In this document: piece after piece, positions 1 through 8,194 of the stretch
Layout: each line of letters opens with the position of its first letter
Numbering within the stretch: the first letter of the stretch is position 1
Assembly (NCBI RefSeq): GCF_900114535.1
Contig: NZ_FOTK01000022.1
Location: forward strand, 1-64,000
DNA: 64,000 nt
From: Methylobacterium pseudosasicola
GTDB lineage: Bacteria > Pseudomonadota > Alphaproteobacteria > Rhizobiales > Beijerinckiaceae
Direction: 5' to 3'
The notes under the pieces: generated by a model
Seen by the model: only the letters and a program-made list of their open reading frames with translations
Databases searched by the model: none
What the model was told of the DNA's origin: nothing
Made by a program: the position numbers and the translations under genes

Positions 1-161
1 GCCTCGATCGCCACCAGATCCGGCCCCAGCGCCTGCAGGCGCGCCACCAGATCGCTCAGGCCGGCGCCGTCGCGGGCGACCGCGAACGCCTGACCCTGCG
101 GCAGGACATGCACGTCCAGCCGCGCCTTGCACACGTCGATCCCGACACACACCGGTCCCAT
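1..161 (-). CDS. IS110-family transposase (recombinase), N-terminal part, cut by the window edge
   Basis: Reading from an ATG at 161 toward the left edge gives an open frame beginning MGPVCVGIDVCKARLDVHVL. The GID-x-KxxLDV motif is the first acidic block of the DEDD catalytic domain of IS110-family recombinases, which move circular intermediates without a DDE transposase. Only 53 codons lie in the window and no stop is reached, so whether the gene is intact cannot be judged. The C-terminal Tnp_20 domain with its catalytic serine would be outside. The IS110 and IS1111 subgroups cannot be separated from this fragment. It is an insertion sequence, not part of the neighbouring operons. Confidence 0.85.
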   Translation of the reverse strand, partial: MGPVCVGIDVCKARLDVHVLPQGQAFAVARDGAGLSDLVARLQALGPDLVAIE

Positions 162-335
162 CCCGCCCCACCCTTGCGCAACCGGGCTCTTGCGGCCCGA
201 GCGACTGTCCGGGGTCGTGGAAGGGACGGACAGGCTCCCAAGCTGAGGTGCGGGCTTCAAAGCCCCAGGATGAGCCGGGGTCCTGCCCGTCGCCGCGGAT
301 CCGACCTTACCAGATCGGACGCCGACTGACTTACA
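162..335 (-). ncRNA. Non-coding leader of the IS110 element; candidate bridge-RNA region
   Basis: About 174 bases lie between the recombinase start (161) and the point (about 335) where a chromosomal repeat resumes. No protein-coding frame is supported. The stretch holds several short inverted repeats: GGGCT/AGCCC around a TCAA loop at 252-265, TCCGA/TCGGA near 302-317, and GTCC/GGAC near 208-232. In IS110-group elements the bridge RNA that selects target and donor DNA is transcribed from such a leader of roughly this size. The assignment rests on position, size and hairpins only. Neither the exact element end nor the guide loops could be defined. Confidence 0.35.
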
Positions 336-358
336 AGGATGAGGGGAGGGATTGGGAT
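335..358 (+). repeat. Partial copy of a dispersed repeat (family R3) next to the IS110 end
   Basis: The bases here, read through AGGATGAGGGGAGGGATTGGG, match the right end of the longer R3 repeat at 21952-21977 (AGGATGAGGGGAGGGGTTGGG). The left part of the repeat is not found directly upstream, where the IS110 leader begins. This suggests the insertion sequence sits in or beside an R3 repeat. Confidence 0.5.
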
Positions 359-410
359 CGCCGTCGATCGGAACCGTCAGGCGGCCGCGAGCGCGTGGTC
401 AAACAGAGTT

Positions 411-968
411 TCAATGGAAGAACGGCAGAGCGTGCGGCGCCAAGTAGCCGAAGCCGAGCAAGGCCGCGCCGGCCAGTCCCAAAAAGCCGCCGGCGAAGAC
501 CAGGATGGCGATGCCGGTGATGACCTCGGCGGAGGCCAGCACGATGCCGATCTGGAAGGCCGCCGAGGCCAGCTCGTAATGGTGGTAGCGCAGCAGCGAC
601 AGGTCGCGGCGCTCCTCGGAGGCCCGGGCCTTCGCGCTCAGCTCCTTACGGCCCTCGCCGGTGGCGGGCTCGGATTCCCAGCGCGCCAGGGTCTTGGCCC
701 ATTCCGCGCGCTTGGCCGCGATCGCGTCCTGGTTCGGGCCGGGCGGGACCAGGGCTAGGGCCTCGTCGGCGGTCTTGAGCACCGTCGAACGGATCGTGCG
801 CGCCTGGAAATACGCCCACTGGTTGGCGGCCTCGACGTTGGAGCCGATGGAATCCGTCTGGGCCGCCTTGCCCAGGGTCTCGCTGAAGGCGAGGAACAAA
901 GCCAGGATCGAGATCAGCAGCGCAACGCGCTTGTTCGAACCCTCGATCGCCCCGTGACCACCCGACAT
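411..968 (-). CDS. DUF4337 domain-containing membrane protein
   Basis: This 185-residue protein has one hydrophobic segment near the N-terminus (about residues 13-29, ALLISILALFLAFSETLGKA). A charged, helical middle follows (about 45-125), and then two hydrophobic segments at the C-terminus (about 135-180). The layout and the AAQTDSIGSNVEAANQWAYFQA block are typical of DUF4337, an inner-membrane family of unknown function found in many proteobacteria. It lies 86 bases downstream of the RND pump on the same strand and may be co-transcribed. A functional link to efflux is only inferred from position. Confidence 0.8.
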   Translation of the reverse strand: MSGGHGAIEGSNKRVALLISILALFLAFSETLGKAAQTDSIGSNVEAANQWAYFQARTIRSTVLKTADEALALVPPGPNQDAIAAKRAEWAKTLARWESEPATGEGRKELSAKARASEERRDLSLLRYHHYELASAAFQIGIVLASAEVITGIAILVFAGGFLGLAGAALLGFGYLAPHALPFFH

Positions 969-1054
969 CGTTTCCCGATTCCCTGTTGATTCGTCGGGCG
1001 CGACTCACAGCCCATCCGGGCTCGGCGCGCAATGCGGTCCTACCCGTCTCGCGC

Positions 1055-4000
1055 TTATTCCGCCGCGATCCGGGGCGGCGTCGAGCGGCCGTCATTGGCG
1101 GGATGGGCCGGCTCGCCGTAGCCCGGCTCGTCCTCCGGGTCGTCCCGCTCGCCCACGAACCGGCCGAACAGCCGCCCGAGCAGGCGCGAGAGATCGTCCA
1201 TCAGGACGAAGATCGCCGGCACGAAGACCAGGGACAGCACGGTCGAGACGATCAGGCCGCCGATCACCGCCACCGCCATGGGCGCGCGGAACTCGCCGCC
1301 GATGCCGTAGGCCAGCGCCGAGGGCACCATGCCGGCCGCCATGGCGATGGTGGTCATCACGATCGGCCGCGCCCGCTTGCGGCCGGCATCCACGATGGCG
1401 GTGGTGCGGTCGACGCCGGCATGGATCTGCTCGACGGCGAAGTCGACCAGCATGATCGCGTTCTTGGTCACCACGCCCATCAGCATCAGGATGCCGATCA
1501 CCACGGGCATCGAAATCGGCATGTGGCAGATCAAGAGGGCCAGGATCGCGCCGCCGATGGAGAGCGGCAGCGAGAACAGGATGGTGAGCGGCTGGAGGAA
1601 ATTGCCGAACAGCAGGATCAGCACGCCGAACACCATCATCAGGCCGGCGCCCATGGCCAGCGCGAAGCCCTCGAACACCTCACCCATCACCTCGGCGTCG
1701 CCGGTCTGGCTGATCGTGACCCCGGGCGGCAGGTTCTTGGCGGTGGGCAGATTGAGGACCTGCTTGATCAGCTCGCCGAGCGCGTCGCTGCCCTGCATGT
1801 CGCCCTCGATGGCGACGCGCACGGCGCGGTCGTAGCGGTCGATGCCGGTGGGGCCCTGGCCGAGGCTGACATCGGCCACCGTCGCCAGCGGCACCGCGGC
1901 GCCGCCCTTCACCGGGACCTTCAGGGTCTCGAGCTCGGACAGCCGGCCGCGCAGGCTCTCGGGCAGCTGCACCCGGATCGGCACCTGCCGGTCGGTGGCG
2001 TTGAACTTGGCGAGGTTCATGCCGATGTCGCCGATCGTCCCGACCCGCACGGTCTCGGCGATCGTGTCGGTGGAGACGCCGAGATCGGCCGCCACCCCGG
2101 CTTTCGGCCGGATGCGGATCTCGGTCCGGTCGAGGGGCGCCGTCGACATGACGTTGACGAGGTGCGGGATCTGGGCGGCCTCGCGCTGGAGCCTGGCGGC
2201 GACATCGGCCACCACGGCCTTGTCGGGGCCGGCGATGATCAGCGCCATGTCGCGCTGGCCGCTCTCGCGCAGGGCCCAGAAGCGGATATCGGGCTGCTCG
2301 CGCAGGATCTCGGCGACTTCGGCGTCGACCTGCTTCTGGGTGCGCGCGCGGGTGTTCTTCGGCGTCAGGTTGATGGTCAGCGTCGCGAGCCGCACCTCCT
2401 TCTTGCCGGGCAATTGCCGGCCGCCATCCACGAACACGCTCTTCACCTCGGGCAGCGCCCGGATCTTCTCCACGATCGCATCGCTGAGCTTCACCGTGTC
2501 CGGCAGCCGGGCGCCCGGCGGCAATTCCAGCACGAACAGGGTGCGGGCCTGGTCCTCGGCCGGCAGGAACCCCGCGGGCAGCAGGCCCGTGGAGGCGATG
2601 GAGGCGGCAAAGCAGGCGATGCCGAGGATCAGCGTGATGAACTTGTGCCGGACCGACCACGCGACGAGCCGCGTGTAGCCGCGCATCACGATCCCGTCCG
2701 TCGTGTGGTCGGGGCCGTGGTCGCGCAGGAAATAGGCGGCGAGCAGAGGCGTGATCAGCCGCGCCACCAGCAGCGACATGAACACGGCCGCCGCGATGGT
2801 CAGGCCGAACTGCTTGAAATACTGGCCGGCGATGCCGCCCATGAACGAGACCGGCGAGAAGATCGCGATGATCGTCGCCGTGATGGCGATGACCGCGAGC
2901 CCGATCTCGTCGGCGGCCTCCAGTGAGGCGCGGTAGGGCGATTTCCCCATCCGCATGTGCCGGACGATGTTCTCGATCTCGACGATCGCGTCGTCCACCA
3001 GGATGCCGGTGACCAGCGTGATCGCCAGCAGGCTCACGGCGTTGAGCGAGAAGCCGAGCGCGCTCATCACCCAGAAGGTCGGCAGCACCGAGAGCGGCAG
3101 CGCCACCGCGGCGATCAGCGTCGCGCGCCAGTCGCGCAGGAACAGCAGCACCACGACCACCGCGAGCGCCGCGCCCTCGATCAGGCCCATCATGGCCGAG
3201 TGGTAATTGCCGATCGTGTTGACGACGCTGGTGTCGATCAGGTCGAAGCGCACGTCCGGGTTGGCCGCGTGGAGCGCCGCGATCTTCTTGGCGACCCCCA
3301 CCGAGACGTCGGCGTCGCTGGCGCCGCTCGCCCGGGAGACCGCGAAGGCCACCACCGGCTCGCCGTTGAAGCGCGCGAAGGTGCGCGGCTCCTCGGCGGT
3401 GTCCGACAGGGTCGCCAATTCATCGAGCCGGACCTTGCGGTTGCCCGGCACCACAATTGAGGTCTGGGCGAGGGTGTCGAGGCTCGCCGAGGCGGCGAGC
3501 GCGCGGATCGACTGCTCCTGGCCGCCGACCTCGCCGCGGCCGCCGGCCATGTCGGCGGAGGTGAGGCGCAGCTGCCGGTTCACGTCCGCCGCGGTGATGC
3601 CGAGCGCCAGCAGCCGGTCGGGCTTGAGCGTGACCCGGATCTCCCGGGCGACGCCGCCCAGGCGCTCGACGCCGCCGACGCCCTTCACGCTCTGCAGGCC
3701 CCGGGCGACCACGTCGTCCACGAACCACGACAGGTCCTCGGGCGTCATGGCGGGCGCGGAGGCGCCGTAGATCATGATCGGCAGGCCGGCGATCTCGACC
3801 CGGGAGACGATCGGCTCGTCGATGGTGCGCGGCAGGTTCTGGCGGATCTTGGCCAGGGCATCCTTGACGTCGTTGGTCGCCCGATCCTGGTTCACCTCCA
3901 GGCGGAACTCGATCGTGGTGGTCGAGATGCCCTCGGTGATGGTCGACAGGATGTGCTTGACGCCCTTCACCCCGGCGACCGAATCCTCGACCCACTTGGT

Positions 4001-4195
4001 CACCTGGGTCTGCAACTCGGCCGGCGCCGCGCCCGACTGGGTGATCGTCACCGAGACGATCGGGATGTCGATATTCGGGAACCGGGTGATCGGCAGGGCG
4101 CGGAAGCTCACCAGCCCGAGGATCATCAGGACCAGGAACAGCACCACCGAGGGCAGCGGCTTCCGGATCGCCCAGGCGGAGACGTTGAGGCGCAT
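1055..4195 (-). CDS. RND efflux pump, inner-membrane permease (AcrB/HAE1 type)
   Basis: This 1046-residue protein is full length for the AcrB/MexB/MdtC class of proton-driven exporters. It has an N-terminal membrane helix and two large periplasmic loops (about 35-330 and 560-860), each followed by a block of helices. The proton-relay acidic pair is visible in GILVDDAIVEIENIV, and the matching basic position in GVVTKNAIMLVDFA. It lacks the metal-binding methionines that would argue for a CusA-type pump, so organic substrates are more likely, but the substrate cannot be told. The start lies 10 bases after the adaptor stop, so both form one operon. No TolC-like outer-membrane channel gene is present nearby. 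Confidence 0.95.
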   Translation of the reverse strand: MRLNVSAWAIRKPLPSVVLFLVLMILGLVSFRALPITRFPNIDIPIVSVTITQSGAAPAELQTQVTKWVEDSVAGVKGVKHILSTITEGISTTTIEFRLEVNQDRATNDVKDALAKIRQNLPRTIDEPIVSRVEIAGLPIMIYGASAPAMTPEDLSWFVDDVVARGLQSVKGVGGVERLGGVAREIRVTLKPDRLLALGITAADVNRQLRLTSADMAGGRGEVGGQEQSIRALAASASLDTLAQTSIVVPGNRKVRLDELATLSDTAEEPRTFARFNGEPVVAFAVSRASGASDADVSVGVAKKIAALHAANPDVRFDLIDTSVVNTIGNYHSAMMGLIEGAALAVVVVLLFLRDWRATLIAAVALPLSVLPTFWVMSALGFSLNAVSLLAITLVTGILVDDAIVEIENIVRHMRMGKSPYRASLEAADEIGLAVIAITATIIAIFSPVSFMGGIAGQYFKQFGLTIAAAVFMSLLVARLITPLLAAYFLRDHGPDHTTDGIVMRGYTRLVAWSVRHKFITLILGIACFAASIASTGLLPAGFLPAEDQARTLFVLELPPGARLPDTVKLSDAIVEKIRALPEVKSVFVDGGRQLPGKKEVRLATLTINLTPKNTRARTQKQVDAEVAEILREQPDIRFWALRESGQRDMALIIAGPDKAVVADVAARLQREAAQIPHLVNVMSTAPLDRTEIRIRPKAGVAADLGVSTDTIAETVRVGTIGDIGMNLAKFNATDRQVPIRVQLPESLRGRLSELETLKVPVKGGAAVPLATVADVSLGQGPTGIDRYDRAVRVAIEGDMQGSDALGELIKQVLNLPTAKNLPPGVTISQTGDAEVMGEVFEGFALAMGAGLMMVFGVLILLFGNFLQPLTILFSLPLSIGGAILALLICHMPISMPVVIGILMLMGVVTKNAIMLVDFAVEQIHAGVDRTTAIVDAGRKRARPIVMTTIAMAAGMVPSALAYGIGGEFRAPMAVAVIGGLIVSTVLSLVFVPAIFVLMDDLSRLLGRLFGRFVGERDDPEDEPGYGEPAHPANDGRSTPPRIAAE

Positions 4196-4205
4196 GACTC
4201 GTGTC

Positions 4206-5516
4206 CTACCGCGGGGCCGCGTCAGCCATGGGCGGGCTCGCGGGAGCGCTCATGGGTGTGGTGCCGGCCGGCCGGGAAACGGCTCGCACGCGATCGCCGT
4301 CGCGCAGGAAGCTGCCGGCCCGGGCCACGACGCTCTCGCCGGCCGCGACGCCCGAGCGGATCTCGGTATAGCCCTCGGATGACAGCCCCGAGGTGACGGC
4401 GCGCGCCTCGACGCGCCCGTCCTTCGCCACCAGGACGCTGGCCCGGCCGTCGGCGGCGTAGAGCAGGCTGGAGACCGGGACCGCGATGCCCTCGCGGCGC
4501 GCCACCTCGACGGTGCCGCGGGCGAAGGCGCCGATGCGCAGGGCCGGATCATCGGTGAGGCGGATGCGGACCTTGCCGAGCCGGGTCGCCCGGTCGACCT
4601 CCGGGTAGACCCGGCGGACCTTGCCCCGCAGCGTGCGGCCGTCATCGAGAGCGAGGCTCGCCGGATCGCCGACCTGGATGCGGGCGAGCGAGGTCTCCGG
4701 GACCTCGCCCTCCAGCTCGATCTCCCCGCGGGCGATCAGCCGGAACAGGGGTTCCCCCGCCGCCGTGACCGAGGCGCCGACCCGGGCGGTGCGCCGGTTG
4801 ACAATGCCGGCTTCCGGCGCGCGGATATCGGTGCGGGCGCGCCGCAGGGCGATCTCGGCGGCGGCCGCCCGCGCGGTGGCGAGGTCGGCCTGGGCCGATT
4901 GCAGGCCGCCCTTGGCCGCGGCCAAGCGCCCCTCGGCCCCCTGGGCCGCCGAGACGCGCTGCTCTAGCACGGCCGCGGTGGCGTTGCCGGTCTTGGCCAA
5001 GGACTGGGCGCGTTCCAGCGACTGCTTGGCCTCGATATTTGCGGCCTCGGCCTGGACGATCTGGCTCCGGGCCTGGACGATCGCCGCCTCGGCCCGGGCG
5101 ATGGAAGCGACGTTCGAGGCCTCCTGGGTGACGATCATCTCCTGCGAGAGCTTCGCCAGCACCTGGCCCTTGGTGACCCGATCACCCTCCTCGACCAGCA
5201 GGTCGGTGATGCGCAGCCCCTCGATCTCCGGGGCGACCAGGATCTCGTCGCGCGGAACCAGCGTGCCGGTGACCACCGCCCGTTCCACGATCTCCCGGCG
5301 CTCGGCCGGGACCACGGTAACGGCCGGCGCGATGGCGGCGGCATCGGGGACGGCGGCCGTCTCCACGGCGCGGGCCGGCGCGGCGGCCAGGAGCACGAGC
5401 CCGCACAAGGCAGAGCGGCGAAACGCGCGCCCGGAAAAAATCGGCAAAACGGAAGCCTCGCTGGCGGCTTTGTACGGGTCTTTGGTCTCCGTCGCTGGGT
5501 AGATCGGCGTTTTCAT
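4206..5516 (-). CDS. RND efflux periplasmic adaptor (membrane fusion protein)
   Basis: The 436-residue adaptor couples the RND permease to an outer-membrane channel. After an N-terminal hydrophobic export segment (SALCGLVLLAAAPARA) come a lipoyl half-motif (LRITDLLVEEGDRVTKGQ), a long alpha-hairpin rich in Ala and Gln (about 140-235), the second lipoyl half (TDIRAPEAGIVNRR) and a beta-barrel. The ATG at 5516 was preferred over an in-frame start ten codons upstream because the longer N-terminus adds nothing family-like. It is the first gene of the minus-strand efflux operon. No regulator of the TetR or MarR type sits next to it, so the MerR-type gene at 5961-6893 is the only nearby candidate. 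Confidence 0.93.
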   Translation of the reverse strand: MKTPIYPATETKDPYKAASEASVLPIFSGRAFRRSALCGLVLLAAAPARAVETAAVPDAAAIAPAVTVVPAERREIVERAVVTGTLVPRDEILVAPEIEGLRITDLLVEEGDRVTKGQVLAKLSQEMIVTQEASNVASIARAEAAIVQARSQIVQAEAANIEAKQSLERAQSLAKTGNATAAVLEQRVSAAQGAEGRLAAAKGGLQSAQADLATARAAAAEIALRRARTDIRAPEAGIVNRRTARVGASVTAAGEPLFRLIARGEIELEGEVPETSLARIQVGDPASLALDDGRTLRGKVRRVYPEVDRATRLGKVRIRLTDDPALRIGAFARGTVEVARREGIAVPVSSLLYAADGRASVLVAKDGRVEARAVTSGLSSEGYTEIRSGVAAGESVVARAGSFLRDGDRVRAVSRPAGTTPMSAPASPPMADAAPR

Positions 5517-5694
5517 GGCGCAGGCATCCAACGGTTGTGCCAGCATAGCGGCTTCGTGCAGGTCCGTCGCCGGACCTCGGGCCGCAGGTCGGGCTCAGAT
5601 GAAAACAGCCCCCGTTTACCGCTTTTGACCTGCAACCGACTGCTTAACAGGCCGTTATTAGGGTGATGGTCTTCGTGCCACCGGGGAGCGGTCA

Positions 5695-5877
5695 ATGAGC
5701 ATCTTTCAGATCAAGCAGGTGAAGAGCGGCGCCGTCCTCTGGACCGGCGCGGCCGACGACGAGAAGACGGCCTTCGACGCCATGGCCCGCGAGGCCGGCT
5801 ATCGCGACTTCTCGGCCCTGCCGGACACGATCCGCGCCCATGGTCTCGAGGCGGCCAAGCTGGACCTGATTTCCTAG
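5695..5877 (+). CDS. Small conserved-looking protein of unknown function (60 aa)
   Basis: This 60-residue acidic soluble protein (MSIFQIKQVKSGAVLWTG...) starts with an ATG preceded by GGGAGCG at a good distance. A strong hairpin terminator follows at 5909-5941. It is oriented away from the efflux operon and has its own upstream gap of about 180 bases, so it looks like a self-contained transcription unit. No domain, signal peptide or membrane segment is seen, and it is not recognised. The codon use is like that of its neighbours, with G or C in most third positions, which supports real coding. Confidence 0.7.
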   Translation: MSIFQIKQVKSGAVLWTGAADDEKTAFDAMAREAGYRDFSALPDTIRAHGLEAAKLDLIS

Positions 5878-5908
5878 TCCGGTCCGCCGTCACCCCCAGC
5901 GTCCTGTC

Positions 5909-5941
5909 GGCGTCCGTCTTTGCAGAGACGGGCGCCTTTTT
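5909..5941 (+). terminator. Rho-independent terminator after the 60-aa gene
   Basis: An 11-bp stem pairs 5909-5919 with 5926-5936 (one G-T pair) around a six-base loop and is followed by TTTTTC. Confidence 0.85.
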
Positions 5942-5960
5942 CGTGCGCGGTCGGCGAGGA

Positions 5961-6893
5961 TCAATGCGCTGGCTGAAGGCTCTTGAGAGCGTCGTTCAAC
6001 CAGCGCCAAACCGTTCGATCGACGGCGATGGGAAAGTCCTTGCCCAGGACGCCCAGGAGTTCGCGGTATCGACCGAGGCGCCCGGCATTCCGCTCGTATT
6101 GCGCGACGTGCCAATCCTGGAATGCGGAGTCGGGTGTTCGTCCGAGGGCGCGGGCCGAGTCCGCGAGCCAGGTGCGCGCGATGGCCTGGGCCTCGGGACT
6201 CCCCGGCGACAGATTCCGCGCGGCCGCGTCGGCGGCGTTCTCATAGGCCCTGCGCGAGGCTGTCTGGTAGGCTTCGGGATCCAGCGCGTCCGTCCAGAAC
6301 GCCTTGGTTCCCTCCTGCACCTCGCGGACGAAGGTCGGATCCGCCAGCAGCCGCGAGAGCTCGTCCCAGGCTGCGATCTGGTCCGGCGTGGGATCCGCCG
6401 GCAGTTCCGGCACGGTCATGTCGAGGACCTGCCGCCGCCACGACCCGTCGAGCGCCGTGCCCGCCGCGATAGCGTCGACGAACTGCTCCGCCAGGGCCTT
6501 CATCTGCTGATTGCTCAAGTTGCTCATGGTCCAAATCCTCCTCAGATCACCATCGGCAGGGTTTGGGATGCGAAGCGTGGCACGAAGGACCGTGGCTACC
6601 CGGTGTTTGGCCGCGATCTCGGCTTCGAGGATCTCCAGGCGGGTCCGCAGCACGTCGTGCAGCGACAGGCGACGGGCCAGCAACCGCCCGATCGTGTCGA
6701 GCCCGACCCCGGCCTCGCGCAGCGCGTGGATGAGATCGAGCTTGGCGACATCCGCGTCCGTGTAGACCCGGTAGTTCGACGCGGATCGCAGGGCCGGCGG
6801 CAGCAGACCCCTGTCCGAGTAGAACCGGATCCGTCGCACCGGTTGCCCGGAGAGGCGCGCCAGATCACCGATCGTGTACGTCTTCGCTCCCAT
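5961..6893 (-). CDS. MerR-family transcriptional regulator
   Basis: Residues 4-72 form a MerR winged helix-turn-helix (YTIGDLARLSGQPVRRIRFY, then DRGLLPPA and a RVYTDADVAKL block). A coiled-coil dimerisation helix follows (about 85-112). The remaining 190 residues are helical and resemble the effector-binding C-termini of TipA-like regulators. There is no cysteine pattern for a metal or [2Fe-2S] cluster, so a small organic ligand is more likely. The ATG at 6893 was chosen because the MerR domain begins a few residues later; the frame is open well upstream, but that part has no MerR-like sequence. Its target is unknown. Confidence 0.85.
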   Translation of the reverse strand: MGAKTYTIGDLARLSGQPVRRIRFYSDRGLLPPALRSASNYRVYTDADVAKLDLIHALREAGVGLDTIGRLLARRLSLHDVLRTRLEILEAEIAAKHRVATVLRATLRIPNPADGDLRRIWTMSNLSNQQMKALAEQFVDAIAAGTALDGSWRRQVLDMTVPELPADPTPDQIAAWDELSRLLADPTFVREVQEGTKAFWTDALDPEAYQTASRRAYENAADAAARNLSPGSPEAQAIARTWLADSARALGRTPDSAFQDWHVAQYERNAGRLGRYRELLGVLGKDFPIAVDRTVWRWLNDALKSLQPAH

Positions 6894-6992
6894 GGCGACT
6901 CGATTACGGGTTCCACCACGTGGAGGGTCAAGGCCGGTGCGTGCTGCCCGGGACCGGGGTGCGCCACTCGAAGATTGTGATGGCCCTTGGGC

Positions 6993-7100
6993 GTCCACAC
7001 CGTCATTGCGAGCGCAGCGAAGCAACCTAGGGATACGCCACGTTCGGCGATCGCCCGCTGCACTGGGTCGCTTCGCTGCGCTCGCGATGACGGTGTGGAC
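6993..7100. repeat. Dispersed palindromic repeat, family R1, full-length copy A
   Basis: The ends are near-perfect inverted arms of 30 bases (one mismatch), built around GTCATTGCGAGCGCAGCGAA and its complement, with an unpaired middle of about 48 bases. The same unit recurs at 22004-22099 and 63253-63347, and half units occur at 25609 and 36911. It lies between the MerR gene and a glycosyltransferase gene. Confidence 0.9.
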
Positions 7101-7150
7101 TGTTCGACCGAGTGATCGCGATGGAAACGTCGCACCGCTGACGGCGCATC

Positions 7151-8194
7151 TCAGGCGCGTCCGAGCTGCCGGACCAATCCCTCGATCATGGCCGCGCAAT
7201 CCGGGATCGCGCTCGGCCGGTGCAGGCCGGCGATCACCGATGGGTCGAGGGCCAGGCCGGCGCGGACCAGGCCGGGCCAGGCCTCGGCGGTGGGCCAGCC
7301 CGGGTGGGCGATGGCGGCGCCGAGCCGGTGCAGGGCTTCGGCCTTTTCGGTCTGCTCGCCGTAGGCGCGCGCCTCCGGCAGGCATAGGAAGCGCTTGCCC
7401 TGTCCGGCCGCCAGCGCCACGAGGCCGTCGCCGCCACCGCCGACCAGCAGGGCCGCCCGGGCGATCCGGGCTTCGACATCATCGACCCAGCCGTGCAGGT
7501 GCAGGTTTTTTGGGATCTGGCCGGAGCCCGATACGGGGCCGAGCACGTGCCAGGGCCGGTCGGGCACGGCGCGGGCTGCGGCGGCCAGATCGGCCACATC
7601 GCCCCCCGCGCCGCCGCGGCCGAACACCACCACGATGGCGTCGCTCGCCTCCGCAGCTGCCTGAGCCGGCGCGCCGAGAAAGCCGGCATAATGCGTCTTG
7701 GCGCGGACCCAATCCGGCACGCCGGCGCCGTCGAGGGCTTCGGGGAAGGGGGCGAGCAGGCGCGTGGCGCTGCGGAAGGCTTCGCAATGCGGTCGGTCCG
7801 TCCGGGTTCCGGCGAGGCGCACCACCAGGGTCGGGACCGACAGGAGCCGGGCCAGCAGCGCGATCTCCACCGAGACGTCGACCACGATCAGCGCCGGGTC
7901 GGTCCGCCCGACCCATTCAGCGATGCGCGCCATCCGGGCACGCACACCGGGATGGTTCAGGGGCGCGTAGTGCAGCGCCTCCGGCCGCTCGGCCTCGCCG
8001 TCCCGTCCGTCGAACTCCGACCCACCAAGCGGGCGGTCGTCCGGCAGATCGAGCACGTCCAGGCCGCTCGTGTCGAACGCGGCCAGGGTGCCGATCAGCG
8101 TGCAGGGCCGGGGCAGGGCGGCGGCGACCGCACGGGCGCGCTGCAGATGGCCCGCGCCCTGGTGGTGGACGTACCAGCCGATCCCGCGGGTCAC
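7151..8194 (-). CDS. Glycosyltransferase-like protein of the MurG/GT28 fold
   Basis: This 347-residue protein opens with GIGWYVHHQGAGHLQRA, the glycine/histidine N-terminal loop of GT-B enzymes related to MurG. Its C-terminal half carries a nucleotide-sugar-type region (VVVFGRGGAGGDVADL, then HGWVDDVEARIARAALLVGG). It probably transfers a sugar to a surface or lipid acceptor, but neither donor nor acceptor can be told. The GTG start at 8194 overlaps the TGA of the upstream GT2 gene by four bases (GTGA), a hallmark of translational coupling. This start also places the glycine loop at the N-terminus. Confidence 0.8.
   Translation of the reverse strand: MTRGIGWYVHHQGAGHLQRARAVAAALPRPCTLIGTLAAFDTSGLDVLDLPDDRPLGGSEFDGRDGEAERPEALHYAPLNHPGVRARMARIAEWVGRTDPALIVVDVSVEIALLARLLSVPTLVVRLAGTRTDRPHCEAFRSATRLLAPFPEALDGAGVPDWVRAKTHYAGFLGAPAQAAAEASDAIVVVFGRGGAGGDVADLAAAARAVPDRPWHVLGPVSGSGQIPKNLHLHGWVDDVEARIARAALLVGGGGDGLVALAAGQGKRFLCLPEARAYGEQTEKAEALHRLGAAIAHPGWPTAEAWPGLVRAGLALDPSVIAGLHRPSAIPDCAAMIEGLVRQLGRA

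Noticed and set aside
986..2926. A 646-codon open frame antisense to the RND pump
   Set aside because: Its translation is a run of Arg, His, Asp and Gly without any fold, and the pump gene explains the DNA fully.
1055..5516. A CusA-type metal efflux system
   Set aside because: The permease lacks the methionine ligands and the adaptor lacks metal-binding motifs; the proton-relay pattern fits the HAE1 (organic substrate) branch.
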